The position numbers and the translations under genes are program-made. From Tenodera sinensis (lineage: Eukaryota > Arthropoda > Insecta > Mantodea > Mantidae), in assembly GCA_030765045.1 (NCBI GenBank), contig CM060965.1, positions 67,032,787-67,096,786 on the forward strand: a DNA stretch of 64,000 nt, given 5' to 3'. A model generated the notes under the pieces. It was not told where the DNA came from and made no database searches. It saw only the letters and a list, made by a program, of their open reading frames with translations. Position 1 is the first letter of the stretch, and the number at the start of each line of letters is the position of its first letter. Of the stretch, positions 47,960 through 60,076 are shown one piece after another.

Positions 47960-49406
47960 CACTGGCGTGCAAAAAATGTCGGACATTTACGTTTTTTAAA
48001 AATTGATTATAACACTTTGTCTAGTCAAACATTATTAGACTTCAGTTTTACTTTATCAGGAAAATATTATTTCATTGACCTATTTCATTTATTTTATTCC
48101 TGTAATAACATAAATTGTTGTCATTTTGTCGTTTTAACTTAGATTTGATACTTCATTTTTTATCTATTGTTGCGTAATCTCTACTGCTACATGTCATGAA
48201 TTGATGAAACAGTTGCACCAAGTTTTGAGAATTCTCAAGTTTATTGTATCAGCATCACGCCATTAATTATGATATCGGAGCACGTTTCAAAGGCCGTAGC
48301 TCTAAATGAAGGTGGCCACACCAGCCATTTACATTTCTGATGTGTTGGGTATTGCTCGTAGCACCATTAGCGATGTCATCAGAAAATACCACAAGACTGG
48401 AGAGTTCAAAAGGATCTGGTGGTCAACGGTCTACAAACGAACGAGACGACACATGTGTTGTCCTCACCACTTTACGAAATCGCCAGTTGCCTACAAATTG
48501 CTTGTCAACTTGCTGAAGTTCAAGAGTAGTGGTATCTGTTAGTACAATAAGAAGGTGGCTCAGGGAACATGAGCTGATATCAAGAAGACCTTCCAAGGTA
48601 CCAAAACTTCTCCCACAGTAAGGAATTGCACGTGTAAACTGTGCACGTCTCCATGGAAGACTGGGAGACTTGTTTACGGATGAGTCCGTTTTTCTCCGTT
48701 TTCTTCTGATAACTACTACGTGTATGGAGAAGACGAGGGGAGCGATACACAGATGCTGTATTACAACCAAAAGTGCCCTTCGGTGGAGGTTCGATTATGG
48801 TCTGGGCAAGCCATACGGAGCTCCATTGCATATCCATGACAGTACCTAAGTACATTCAAGAATGTATCCATGAAAAGTCGTGCCATATGCACTATTTGTT
48901 GGTGATAGTTTTATTCGGATGCACGATAATGCTAAGGCACACACCGAGCAAGAAGTTTCCATTATAGTAAATCAGTCAGGCATCAATGTTATGGAATGGC
49001 CAGCACGTAAGTCCCAACCTCAATCCTATTGAGCATATTTGGGATACTCTCATGAGGAGGGTCCGCCAAAAAAGAAATGTACCTAAAACTATAAATGAAC
49101 TTCAAGTCGCTCTGGAAGAAGAATGGGAAAATATTCCCTAAGAAGATATCGCCTAGAAGACGTCATTAGAGCAACACACGCTATTGAAGTCAACAAAATT
49201 CAGAGAAAATGCTCAACAAAATACAAGACATTTGTTTGCTGTAAATGGTAAACAGAATTTATTCCATACCATTGTCGTAAATTCTTAATAAATCCATTTT
49301 TTTAAATGAAATGTTTCATTCCCGACTTTAGGCTATTCTCAGTTGGGAAGCTTTTCCAGTCTTAAAATATAAAATGTAAGTGTCTGGATTTTTTTGTTCG
49401 CCAGTG
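47960..49406 (+). mobile_element. Tc1-like transposon, both ends present, decayed
   Basis: The ends are inverted: left 'cactggcgtgcaaaaaa', right (reverse complement) 'cactggcgaacaaaaaa'. TA flanks both sides (47958-47959 and 49407-49408), the hallmark of Tc1/mariner insertion. The 1,447-bp length is normal for a Tc1 element with one transposase gene. The inverted repeats are short or diverged beyond the first ~17 bp. Confidence 0.92.
48270..49240 (+). pseudogene. Tc1-type transposase pseudogene (DD34E)
   Basis: Transposase of the IS630/Tc1/mariner superfamily, broken by several frameshifts. An N-terminal helix-turn-helix is visible at 48306-48420 (DVLGIARSTISDVIRKY ... TGEFKR), followed by 'VLTTLRNRQLP' and 'IRRWLREHEL' of the second DNA-binding helix set. 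The first catalytic Asp lies in FTDES (48673-48687). After 'GGGSIMVWAS' comes the second Asp in MHDNAKAH (48919-48942), and the catalytic Glu is in NPIEHIWD (49022-49045). Spacing of the last two is about 34 codons, consistent with DD34E. The conserved WPARS block just before NPIEHIWD carries a frameshift. The tail reads 'KTINELQVALEEEW'. Not functional. Confidence 0.92.
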
Positions 49407-49416
49407 TAATTATCTT

Positions 49417-49503
49417 CGGTGGCGGTGGCGGTGGCGGTGGAGGCGGCGGTGGTGGTGGCGCTGGTGGTGGCGGCGGCGGCGGTGGCGGTGGCGGTGGTGG
49501 TGT
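49417..49503. repeat. (GGT/GGC)n microsatellite
   Basis: Trinucleotide run of about 28 units starting 11 bp after the Tc1 right end. It gives poly-Gly, poly-Val and poly-Ala frames that are not genes. Confidence 0.95.
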
Positions 49504-51959
49504 TGTTCGATTTTATGAGGTTTCTCTTGTTCCTATGCCGCTGCTGTTACATTTTCATGCTACTACACAGTGGTAAACAGATGTTGCGGCTTCAAGTATT
49601 ACACGTTACGCATATTGGATAGCAAACTACCAAAGATTCTGTTATCTCCATTTGCGGTATTATGTCCTGGTAATTAACCCTGCCACTAGATGGTGGAAGT
49701 ATTGAAAGGACACGAATTTCAGATAAGCCCAAGTTGCTTTCACAGCTCCCGGGTACGTTACAGCGAGACGAGTCAGTCATTACACATGCTTTGAAGTCTG
49801 CATGTGGAATTTGTGATGGAAAGAGATAAACTGTTCCCAGGTAGATCGATAATGGGCAATTTCCTTTTAAGTCCAGATATTCTTTTTTCCGGAGAGGAAT
49901 GAATTACATTACACACTACTCTTACACATCTATCTTTATTTTCTCCTTTTTATTACCAGAATTTAAGCAACTTTTCTAGCCTATTTAAGTGCCGGAATTA
50001 TGAACATTTTTATGAAGCATTTGAATATTATGTGATGCTTAAAATGACTGAAATAAATCAAATGCCTACTTTAAAATGCGTTTGGGGTTAAATGCTTCTC
50101 TAAAATCAGGTGACTCAGGACTTTATTCTTTGAAACTGAGCAATGGGAGTTAATTTTTAAATATTCCTTTTAAGGTCGGAAATTGAAGAAAGATGTTGCT
50201 TGTTAAATACAAATTTTACGGAACAAAGTTGGTCAGTTTTATAGTTCAAAGTAGTATATAAGGGGGTTGGGAGTAGCGTCATCTTTTAACATAATTTACT
50301 CAGTCGCTACCAAACACAAGCTTGTCTGTAGCGCTGAATGGAAGAATGAGCAGACAATATACATCCCCAGCACACTTGAATTATCACGTTACTTAATGCA
50401 GTAACCGGAAATCCAAATGAAAGTCTATACACACATGCTAGCCCTCTATTAATTCCACTTTAAACACCCACACGGAGACAGAAAATGTGCTCAGTGGTAC
50501 GGAGCTGTAGCTTACAGGATGGAGGATATAAACACAGGAATAAATTGACTGTTCAGCCCCCTCTGACCACATCTAACGTTCAACACAGGCTATCATAACT
50601 GATCGATGGATATCGCATCATAACAGTGGAACTCTCCTAGCCTTGAAGATCGGATTACCCTCCAGGGATTCTGTAAGCGGTTTTGATGATGGTTGTATAT
50701 GTTTGAGAAAGGCAGAGATTTGCTGTGACATTCATTATCTCTGGAAGAGATCTGATCCTCACATCAAACTCCCTTATATCCCCTAACTCACAGGACTAGG
50801 GCTCACGGTTATGAAAGATGGAGTATTATTTCCTTTGACCTCACCTTTAGGTTGTTTTGACTAATGGCTATTACGGAAGACTTAATGTAATCCAGTGATT
50901 CATGACGAGATAGGCCAAGTAATTCATAAGAATGAATGGTTTAAGAGTTGCAGAATTGTATTGAATTTGTAAAAGTAGAGTCACAGTTATTATGCTTTCC
51001 GTGCTGACATACCATTCCGATGTTCGAACGCGCATTATTTTTCTCATCTGATCTATGAATCTCAATAAAGGTCCAGGGTGATCTCATTTACTACACTATT
51101 ACACGATTTTAATTAGCTGTATGGAAGAGCTTTTTGTTTGTGAATAATCACTTATGATATACTAACGTAAAATGCTCCATGTTTCAAGCAGTTTGATCTC
51201 TTCTAAATGTGATTTTATATTTAAAATGTAAGGAAATTGCAATGCAGACAGTGATTAATTAGTTTTGGTATATTGAAATTGTTTTTATAAGTGTTTTTGA
51301 AATTTTCAGTGTTATGGACTACTGCAAATATTTAACCACAAATAACACAAAAGTGTTCAATAACTTCAGAACAATATGCAACTCCAATATATACAAAGCT
51401 GTCTTGAAAACGCCAAGCATTAAATTACAACATATGATTCGCAGAGCGTTTTGAGTAGAGAAAAATACAAATCAACTTGAAAATTGCCATTCTACGAGTA
51501 CTTTACGTAAATGACATGGGCCCATTTGTACGCCCGTTTGGAGATTTGAAATTAGAGGACATTAAGCAAATGAATAACAATAATATACTATAAATAGTAC
51601 AAATGCAAAAACATTTTTTCGTTTCTTTCATATTTTACTACTTGAACAAGCGACTTGCAATATATCTGGGCCAGCACTAATTTCTTTTTTAAGTCTTATT
51701 ATAGCTCCTAATGTAAGACTAATATGGTTAGCGTTAACGAATGGTTAAATAGGAGTGCCTATTGTTAGCGAGTAAATAGGTAAATTGTTGTTGTGAAATG
51801 AGTTTCGCTCTAAGGCAGCTCCGAAGCAGGAAAATCATTTTTAAGAGAAAAAGTGTGTGACTGTTGAAGACTGTTGTTGAGGTCTTGGTGAGAAAGCGGC
51901 GTTCCTCAAGAACGCTGATTGACAGTATAATGGGTGAATCACCACAGCAATTTTTCCTT
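49504..51959. other. Non-coding sequence
   Basis: No gene or named repeat recognised in 2.4 kb. A TATA-like 'tatataagggg' lies at about 50256-50266, without a recognisable transcript after it. Confidence 0.45.
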
Positions 51960-52690
51960 CTTCACTTTCTCAACTACGTATAGTTAGTAGAGGAAGTATT
52001 GTATTCCACCCTATCGAGATTTCACCGAAAATATACATTTTGAGGTCCCTTGAATACAAAAAAGAATGTGTATGTGTAAGTGTCTGTGTGTTTCTGTCTG
52101 AGTCAGTCTGTGTCTGTGTGCAGCATGACTCAAAAACGAAAAGTTGGTTAAAAACCAAAATTCGTATTTAACTTTAACATTTTTTAAGGATGCGACACGA
52201 GGATTTTGAAGAAATTTCCCCCACTCTAAGATGCCCTTTACATGGAAAATGTTTCATAAATTTTGGTTTTCTCAGTGATTTTCTTAAAATGCCATACGTT
52301 TAAGATATTTTTGTGACAAATTAAATGTATATTTTGAATTTTCTGATTATAGTCATGTAGTCCTGTTTACTCTGGTTGACTTTTACATTACTGGTAAACT
52401 GTAAGTGATAGATTAAATCTTACTATACAAAAAAAATGTTGTTCTTGCTATATATATTGGTAGAGTGAACCATTTCGGAGATGGCCCTTATTATTTGTGT
52501 GAGTTTTTGAAAACTTCAGCTTTCGTCAAATGGAACATCGTTCTTCATTTTTATGTTAGCCGTGCAAAGAGAACGAAATTCGAAAGCTTTAAAAGATTTG
52601 ACTATCGCTCAAAGCCTACTGTACTCCCATATTCTCTTGCACCTACAACGAAATAAACAATAATATATTTTTTTGCGAATGCACAAATCA
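51960..52690 (-). repeat. Dispersed repeat R1, copy i (near full length)
   Basis: Reverse orientation. It starts with the R1 terminus 'actttctcaactacgtatag' then 'tagaggaagtattgtattcc', 'atcgagatttcaccgaaaat' and 'gaggtcccttgaat'. A TGTCTG-rich tract (52060-52126) precedes 'actcaaaaacgaaaagttgg', 'ggatgcgacacgaggatttt' and 'ccatacgtttaagatatttt'. The 5' blocks run to 'cttgcacctacaacgaaata'. Some internal 5' blocks are missing. The palindrome in the terminus is well preserved. Confidence 0.85.
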
Positions 52691-53734
52691 AAGTTTACAT
52701 TTCTCCAAAATATAAACTTACGAAAAATTATGTTAGTAGATCATTTTATAAATTATACCGTAAATGGGGTTTTTAAAAGTAAAATATGTGTAGGTATAAT
52801 GAATTGAAGCCAACTAGTAATCTGCTAACTGAACTATTATTGTTTTTTTTAAAGTGACTTTTAAACAATCATAAGTTATGATAATGTGTATATCAAAACA
52901 CTGTTTTAAACTGTTAAGTTCTAGCGGTAGTTAACCTTAAGACTACAGTGTACCTGATGATATCAAGCACTGCATCTTTTTCATGTTCTCGCACAAATTA
53001 CACACACGTAATGGGATTTCTCTTTGTGCCTCTTATATAACACCACTTTTCTACTAATTGTTTATTTTATATGCCTATTTTAGTATCAGGTTTTGTTTCT
53101 TTTCTATGCCCATTTTTAATTTCAGTAGGTCTAGGACTGCGTTCACCTTTCTTTCTTAAAATAATTTTATCCATCACTTCTTAAAAAGCGCACACATTCA
53201 CAGTGTATAGTCCCGCCAAACATTGGCTTTCCAGCTCCTTACAAAGCTCCTTTATTTATGTGTCAAGCTACCGCAAAGCTAGAGTCAAAGAAGCCGAAGT
53301 GGGAACGCAAAGAGCGATCCAACTTTGCATTTGAACCACGCAGACACGATCAGAAATAACCTCCACTAGCTGGGAGAGGAAGCGTTTGTTTCTGTGGCAG
53401 ATTGTTGTCGCATTTTTGCGAATGCTGTTTTAAAGTTCTCGCGTTCTTCAACCTTGAGCAGCAAAAAGTGACAAAAGCGATTGTAACTTAAACGTCGCAC
53501 AATGCATTAATTTCTCAACAGATTTGCATGGTTCAAAAGACATATGCTCTCCAGAAAAATATCTGCTTTGACAATCCATATATGCACATTAAACCAAAAA
53601 TATCTGAAACACATACAGCATACTCACAATGTAAATGATCAACTATCTTTAAACAATACTTACACAATGCCTTATTTCTAAGCACATGTATTTATATTAT
53701 GTGCCCAGCTTGGCCAGTTTGACTATTTATAACG
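52691..53734. other. Non-coding sequence
   Basis: AT-rich; nothing recognised. Confidence 0.5.
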
Positions 53735-54190
53735 AGGTCCCAGCATGCTGTCCTCTGTTGGGATCCGGTAGTAATTTTTTCTTAGCACCCTGCGTCCGCA
53801 CGCATGCTGCCGAAATATGCACCCAATCGTCCTCCTCCTTGCATAAGGAACAAATCCTCCTACCAGCATCGACCACAGTCGATTCTCAGTCAATCCTCCC
53901 AATCTAGGCCATACGAATACCATCTTTTTATACCGAATTCCAAAATACATGTTTCCTTCCCTCCCCCAGTTTTTACTTCATTTTGTATCTATAATGACGA
54001 TCTTGTCTACATTCAGATTCTATTTTCTTCTTCTTCTTCCCACCTGGATTGGCTACACCCGTTCAACTCTCCTGTCTGCTCTCTCTCCTGCCACTTTGGT
54101 TTTGCAAACCATCTGTATACTCTGCAATGTCATTCTGGCAATCATTCGTGGAAGATGGTACGTCCATTTTCACCTAAAGTAGATTCTATT
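53735..54190 (-). pseudogene. LINE C-terminal relic: RNase H and CCHC knuckle
   Basis: On the minus strand an RNase H signature 'EYTDGLQNQSG' lies at about 54090-54123. About 270 bp further on is a CCHC knuckle (ICSLCKEEDDWVHISAAC, spacing C-2-C-7-H-4-C) at 53802-53855. RNase H followed by CCHC is the C-terminal order in I-group and some Jockey-group LINE second ORFs. The frames between are broken and the distance is shorter than a full RNase H domain plus linker, so deletions have occurred. A 143-codon plus-strand frame (53804-54235) is antisense to it. Confidence 0.6.
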
Positions 54191-54771
54191 GTTGCTTATT
54201 TACATCACAGTCGTCTTTTTATTTTTTTTTCATGACACTATGTCTGTTTTAATCACCCCTTTATCAATATCATTTTAGGGTATTTTTATTATCCTTGGAG
54301 TAGCCCAGGCGCCCACTATTTTGGTCGCTGTATATCATTCATATGATGACGAAAGAACATCGTTCTTAGGGTAATTTGGCCACCTTTGATTATTCACAGC
54401 AATTATCTAACTACATTTATTTTATCAAATAAGCATCTTCATAGCAGGATGTCCGTCCATAAGATCGTGTGGCAATGCAGCTTCAGTCTAGGCTCAGCGT
54501 CTGTATGGCGTCCCAGTTTGACTCGTGTAGCACAAGATACTCGAGGACGAGCAAAGAACCTGCGAGTTATAATAGAGTTGTGTTCTCGGATGTTTGCGAT
54601 TTCCAGTTAACGGTGAAGTTGTTAGCTTTCTCTGAAACACGTAGAGCTTTGAATCTTAAGATTAGAAGGAACCATATATCGGTAGCAAATTATGATTCCT
54701 GGGCGGTGAGGTATGCTATTTATGCACCGTTTTCATAGAAATGAGATTTAGACAAGTGCTCAAATCGATTT
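54191..54771. other. Non-coding sequence
   Basis: Overlapping frames at 54386-54738 have no motif. Confidence 0.45.
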
Positions 54772-55048
54772 CAGACTGTTTCTTTGGTCTGGAGGTTAGC
54801 ATGCGAGCTTCCAAATCCAGATGTTCCAGGTCCGATTCCCTAAAGAAAGGTGGAAATTTCTCTTTAGTCAGGATTATTCGGTATTGTCACTGGAGTCTGG
54901 AAGTATGAATAATTCGATTGTGTATGTGGACATGAATTAAATGTATTTACCAAAAGCAATACCAATTCAAAGGTTTACAACTGGAAGCGAATGAACTTCG
55001 TTCCCGATAAGGAGTTGCTCCAAAGGTAAAAACCGTCAATAGGATAAA
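54772..55048 (+). repeat. tRNA-headed SINE, family C, copy 2
   Basis: The head 'tctttggtctggaggttagc' (A box) and 'ccaggtccgattccc' (B box) are followed by 'tctctttagtcaggattatt', 'ctggaagtatgaataatt' and 'gttgctccaaaggtaaaaac'. Same order as 27.2-27.47 kb. Confidence 0.85.
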
Positions 55049-56585
55049 TTCAGGTATCTCCACGACATTAAGTTACTTCTTGATAGTTTGTATTTCTTCT
55101 ATCAGAAACTAAGACTCTAGTATTTCTGTAATTATAAAAGTAAATGACACATATATACTGCTTTAACTTGACAACTTCCTTAGTGCTCTGGCCTTACTGT
55201 TGTGCATGGAATTTGCTTTACGCCTCATTATGGCTTGGATAGCAAGTGGTTTTGATTGTGCTGTGTACAGGCTTTGTGGTTTCAATGTATTCTCTGGATA
55301 CAACTTATTCGGGGACATCCAGCTTCTCACACGTCTTGGTAAGTGATCGTTTAGCAATATTAATATTTTTAAAAACTAGTATTTCGTTGTCTTTCTGATT
55401 ATTTAAACATGTATGCACTGCCAAGGGCTTACGAGAACATCATAGGGTACGCGTTATATTTTTATGCACAAAGATTTCAGTTTACATTCTGTAATTGTTG
55501 TCCAGTTAAATACCAACGATATATTATTTCAACAATAAAGAAATTTTATAGCATTACGGAGTGAGCTGAATCCATTCTATATAGTTATTTAACCCGCAGA
55601 TGATAATGCGGCACATAATCGAGCAAAAAATCCAAAAAAAAAAAAAAGTAAATGGCTGTAGACCTCGAGGGAATAGCGTATTTCTAGATATTCAGGTGGT
55701 GAATCTTAAATGTCTAGCCCAAATGTTTAAAGAGATTTTGCAAAGCTTAAATATACTTTAATAAGAGATGCCTACTAGGTTAGAAAAGAGATAAACGCTT
55801 TAATTTATGGAACACACATTTTAAGTTTAAAGGAAATAACTGAGAATTTTGTTACTTTTACTTGAATTCTGTCTGGTTTTCAGGACATATACGTTCGTTT
55901 TTAAGCTAAAACGTTAAGCCCTGGAAAATTCTGTTGTCTTTTCAAACACTGTGCTGGAACACTAATGTAGAAAAGCATATTGAGAAGGTAAAACCGTTGA
56001 AATATATGCGTGGTAGTAGAAGGGGTTAAAATGATTACAGGCTTTGGAAATGGACAGGATTCTTTTTCCTCTTTGCATTTTCAGTTTCCAGCCGGGTATT
56101 TTTGTTCCATTGCTCTTTTGAAGAGTCGAGGGGAGGGCGAGAGAACAGAGAAAGAAAAGAAACTCGCTGGGAACAGAAGGAACATGAAAGCACAAAAGCC
56201 AAAGGGAAGACTTAGGGAAGAGAATTAATATTTTACGTCTCAATCTCGCTGGGAGAACAGATATTCTGACTTAAAAGCGACTGTTGACTACAACTCTATT
56301 TCAGTCGAAAGACATAGGTTCTGAACATCTATCTGCTATATAATTAATGGTGGTGGTGGATTTGATGTGGTTTGAATTAAGAAACAGATCAATGAGAGAC
56401 AGACAGCAACTTGCGCTTCATTCTTTGAATTTATTTGCAGCATCAGTACAAAATTTAGAACTGTCGTCACAGAAAACTATTGGCTGAATACGAAATGACA
56501 ACTTCGAAGACCTGAGCGTGATAGAGCGCCCCAAACATGCATAAATAAGAAAAGAACCAACACACTGTTACGGTATTCACTTTGT
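55049..56585. other. Unassigned sequence
   Basis: 55165-55338 (plus) is open for 58 codons with a hydrophobic, protein-like reading and runs into a 'gtaagtg' splice-donor-like site at 55340. There is no acceptor at its left and no known motif, so it is only a weak exon candidate. The antisense is also open (55163-55357). Frames at 55962-56243 are mirrored on both strands. Confidence 0.35.
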
Positions 56586-56735
56586 CTACTACATGCTCGA
56601 AGTAAGCAGAGGAAGTATTACACTAATTTGATGTCCATATTTCTCCAGAAATACATTGTTCGTGATCCTCTAAAGAAAATGCCAAACTTGAAGATGTGGC
56701 ACGAAGGTGTTCAAAACTCACCCACTCTTTGTCTC
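56586..56735 (-). repeat. Dispersed repeat R1, copy j, 3' part
   Basis: Reverse orientation: 'gtaagcagaggaagtattac', 'tttgatgtccatatttctcc', 'gtgatcctctaaag' and 'cttgaagatgtggcacgaag'. Followed by a pyrimidine-rich CCCTCC tract (56735-56780). Confidence 0.7.
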
Positions 56736-56954
56736 TTGCTCCCTCCCTTCCTTCCTCCCGCCCTCCCTCTCCGTCCTCAACACACACAGTAAATTCCTGC
56801 AAATTAAATGCTTTTTTCGTGAAATATCGCTGTCGCATTTTGCAGTTTTGTTATAAACTTCATCCTATTTCTCGAACAGGAGTAGCAACTTAAACTCATT
56901 CACATTATTTCCTTCACAGAGTTTCTAGAATTAAATTTAACATCAGGTAGGACA

Positions 56955-57052
56955 TCAGGTAGGTCGCGCAGTCACTAGGTTTGGTGTACTATCTCGACAT
57001 CGAATCTTTGGGTGGAATACAATACTTTTTCTACTTACCAGTGGAGAAAGTA
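56955..57052 (+). repeat. Dispersed repeat R1, copy k, 3' terminus
   Basis: 'tctcgacatcgaatctttgg', 'gtggaatacaatac' and 'cagtggagaaagtaaaag' form the R1 3' end, in the opposite orientation to copy j 250 bp away. Confidence 0.8.
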
Positions 57053-57986
57053 AAAGAAACGAAGTTTACGTGACATGGTTTATCTCTCGGACATCAATCA
57101 TGGAGGAATAACACAGTCAAATTTGATCTTGCTTTAGTGCTGATTTTCATATTTTTCTTAATAGCTTTGTGTATGTTGGCCACTGAGAATAAACAAGTTT
57201 ATAGTGATATTACTTATACTGCTATTATTTCTTCCCAATGAAATTAAGAGAATTCAAAATTACAAACCGTGGTATTTGTGGTTGTTCAGTAGTGCTTTTG
57301 CATAGTATTTTCATTATATATTTCTTGTATTCATGTCGAGTTTTAATCAACTCGATGTCTTGCTTTAATATTTTTAAATGCCTCCAAAGATACCCCAAGA
57401 CTATGTTGTAGGCTAAATGTTGTAGGAAAAAACCGATAAGGCCAACGCCAGGTATTTCAGCTAGTAATAAGCACTTGAAGTTTTCTTAAGACATATCTGA
57501 ATTTAATGGTTTAAAGCAGACATTAGTTGTTGAATTTTGCTTGTAGTGCATACATTAAGGCTTTCAGATTATTATTAATTATTATTAATTATTGTTGTAA
57601 TTATTATTATTTTCAGTTCCTAAAGTGCAGACACATTTCGAGTAACACTTCAATAATGAATACCACCCGTTCGATGCTAACTCGGGCATTTAAAAACAAC
57701 CCAACATTTTTCAACACTGAACTCCGAGGTGAATACCTTGTTACAATACTAGCAATTCCGCCCCTAGCGTTTGGGCGGCGACTTATTTTGTTATGCATTA
57801 ACGCTTTGGCGCTTACATACATAACCGAACTCCCTTGGTACTGACTCGCTGGCTTTGTTCGCTCTGCATGGAATGTTTTCCCGGCCATTTTAGACCACTC
57901 GTTTATATCATAAATCGGATAAGAATATCCACATTGCTTCTGTTGGCTTTGTGGTGTGCTTTCTCTTTCTCGCAGAGCTTTTCTGT
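57053..57986. other. Unassigned sequence
   Basis: A 105-codon plus-strand frame (57527-57844) and its antisense (57613-57888) contain a GC-rich patch 'ccgcccctagcgtttgggcg' with a 6-bp hairpin stem. No motif, so no gene is called. Confidence 0.4.
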
Positions 57987-58005
57987 TATGATGATGATAA
58001 TAATA

Positions 58006-58100
<95 letters not shown>
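57987..58100. repeat. (AAT)n microsatellite
   Basis: About 36 units of ATA/TAA with GATGAT at the left and 'agtaatgata' variants at the right. Produces poly-Ile and poly-Asn frames. Confidence 0.97.
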
Positions 58101-58101
<1 letters not shown>

Positions 58102-58139
58102 GTAATGATAAAAGTAATGATAATGATAATGTTATAAAT

Positions 58140-58830
58140 ATGCTCTTACAAGTGCTTATTGCTCTACTTCTTGTTAATCAAGGTAAACATTTGCAAAAAT
58201 GTCTTATTCTAATTTTCTTGTGGGTGCAAGGGAAATACAGTACACCTTAAGCGACAGTCCAATTTTTCAAGAGCTGGTTAATATGTGATGGCATTTGCAT
58301 TCCAATCTCTTTGCATGCTCGGGACATTTGGGACATAAAAAAGAAAACGACTTCCTGTTTGAGAAAAATATAAAAATTCAAGTATATAACACGAAATATA
58401 TGGGAAGATCTGGATTTACCTTAGGTAAAAAAATGTATTTGACAAATTGTGTGTTTTAACGAAATGTACATTTTTTGTCTGGTACGGATTCATCTCATAT
58501 CTCTCTCTCTCTCTCTCTCTCTCAATTTATCAGTTATGTAAAAGTCATCCAGCATGAAGAGGATTTCTGAGGAAATTCCTACAAAATTCCAAATGCATAT
58601 CTCATTTACCATGAAAATATCTTAAAAACATGGTATTTGAATAAACATTGTGAATCATTTTTGAAAAACTAAAAAATTTCAAAAAATCCTGCATATAAAG
58701 TTTAGTCTCGGGAAATTTTGCCGAAAATCCATGTGGCATTCTTGGAAGGTGTTGCAATTCAAGACCAATTCGGTATTTAACCGACTTTTCGTTTTTGGAT
58801 TATGTTGTTCACAGACAGAGAGATCGTTTT
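58140..58830 (+). repeat. Dispersed repeat R1, copy l (near full length)
   Basis: 'taaacatttgcaaaaatgtc', 'ttttcttgtgggtgcaaggg', 'accttaagcgacagtccaat', 'gttatgtaaaagtcatccag', 'aaaatatcttaaaaacatgg' and 'ttaaccgacttttcgttttt' to 'gttgttcacagac'. A (CT)n microsatellite of about 12 units (58499-58522) sits where other copies read 'tctcttacggttta'. The (AAT)n tract abuts its 5' end. Confidence 0.85.
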
Positions 58831-59739
58831 CTAAAAATGAGAAAGTTACCTGGGAATGCATCATAGGTAATGATGTCGAGATGACCTGATTCCCAAATAG
58901 CCAAAACAGTTGTTGTGTGAACTGTGGTGCCATCTTGCTGGATCCATTGTGTTGTTCCCTTGTGGACCTTGAAGACAATATTCATGATGAAATTATGCTA
59001 TTCCGACTGAAATATATAATATTTCGGTGGGAGGCACCATAGGTTGGAACATTGCCATCACAAAATTGGAAGCCATTTCCCGGACAGAACTTTTCAAGAA
59101 TTGAAATATTTTCCTATTCATATGTATATTTACTGTAATACGTTTCAAATCGAGAGTGAAGGAAAGTAGGAATGCATTTAAATAATATAATTAAGAGTAT
59201 ACATTGATAGTTTATAGTGTTGAATGGCGGATTATGCTAAATAACTTCTAATGAGTATAAAATTATGTTTCATAAACAGTCCATACTTGTCCCCAGAAAA
59301 GTTAGATTTGCAAGCATACAGCTGAGTTCCTGTAAACTGAAATTGCTGATTGTAAATTATTACTGAAGTTTGAAACGGATTATACAGCAGCCACGTAAAC
59401 CGGCACTGGCACCATTTCGGACTCTGCATGCGGAAATTTAATGCTCGACTTTATCGGTAATAGAGGTTAATAGTTGCTAATACCCTTATTGAACATGCAT
59501 TACGCCTGCATAATGATCCACAGCTTATTGTAACCTGCGATTAATTTGTTTCGGGATTCCCTTAAAGTAGTCTATGAAAATTAATAGAGTAATATGGGAT
59601 TACGATTAATAATAATTAATTCTATTGACCAAGCCAGTCTCGCCTGTTTAAATGTATAATTTTGAAATTTATGTAATGAAGCGCGTTATTGACAGTGAAA
59701 ATAAGAATGTCTAATTAAATTCAGTTAGTACTGGTAGTG
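58831..59739. other. Non-coding sequence
   Basis: The minus-strand frame 58679-58978 overlaps R1 and has no motif. Nothing else recognised. Confidence 0.45.
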
Positions 59740-59945
59740 GTATATGTGGATTGGGGAAATCTCAACGGACCTCGATCAAAATATCTTCAGTGTAGTTCTT
59801 ATCTCATAACCAGGAGTCCGGCGAATTGAACAGTGGAAGAATATTCGGCTTGAAAGCCCATTCCTATGGCTGGGATTGAACCCAGGAGCATTCCGTGCCG
59901 GTAAACGGAGCTGCCATGGTCTAAGCCACTGCGTCATGGCAGGGA
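59740..59945 (-). repeat. tRNA-headed SINE, family G
   Basis: On the minus strand 'gcagtggcttagaccatggc' (A box) and 'cctgggttcaatcccagcca' (B box, about 59869-59888) form the head. The body includes 'ggaatgggctttcaagccga' and 'ggactcctggttatgagata'. Only one copy is in the window. Confidence 0.65.
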
Positions 59946-60076
59946 TAGAATGCAGTTACAAGCCTGAAGCTGGAATTAATCTATTACAACGTGCAATATG
60001 CGGCATGCCCCATTATTTGGAAACGCTGCATATACATCTTGCAAAATGCAGAAAAGGTACAAATGAAATACCGCTT

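Noticed and set aside
47700..47986. Poly-Ile frames on both strands
   Set aside because: Translation of the (TAA)n microsatellite.
49394..49622. Glycine-rich protein
   Set aside because: Translation of a GGT/GGC microsatellite outside the Tc1 element; alternative frames are equally open.
57835..58250. Poly-Ile and poly-Asn proteins
   Set aside because: Translation of the (AAT)n microsatellite.
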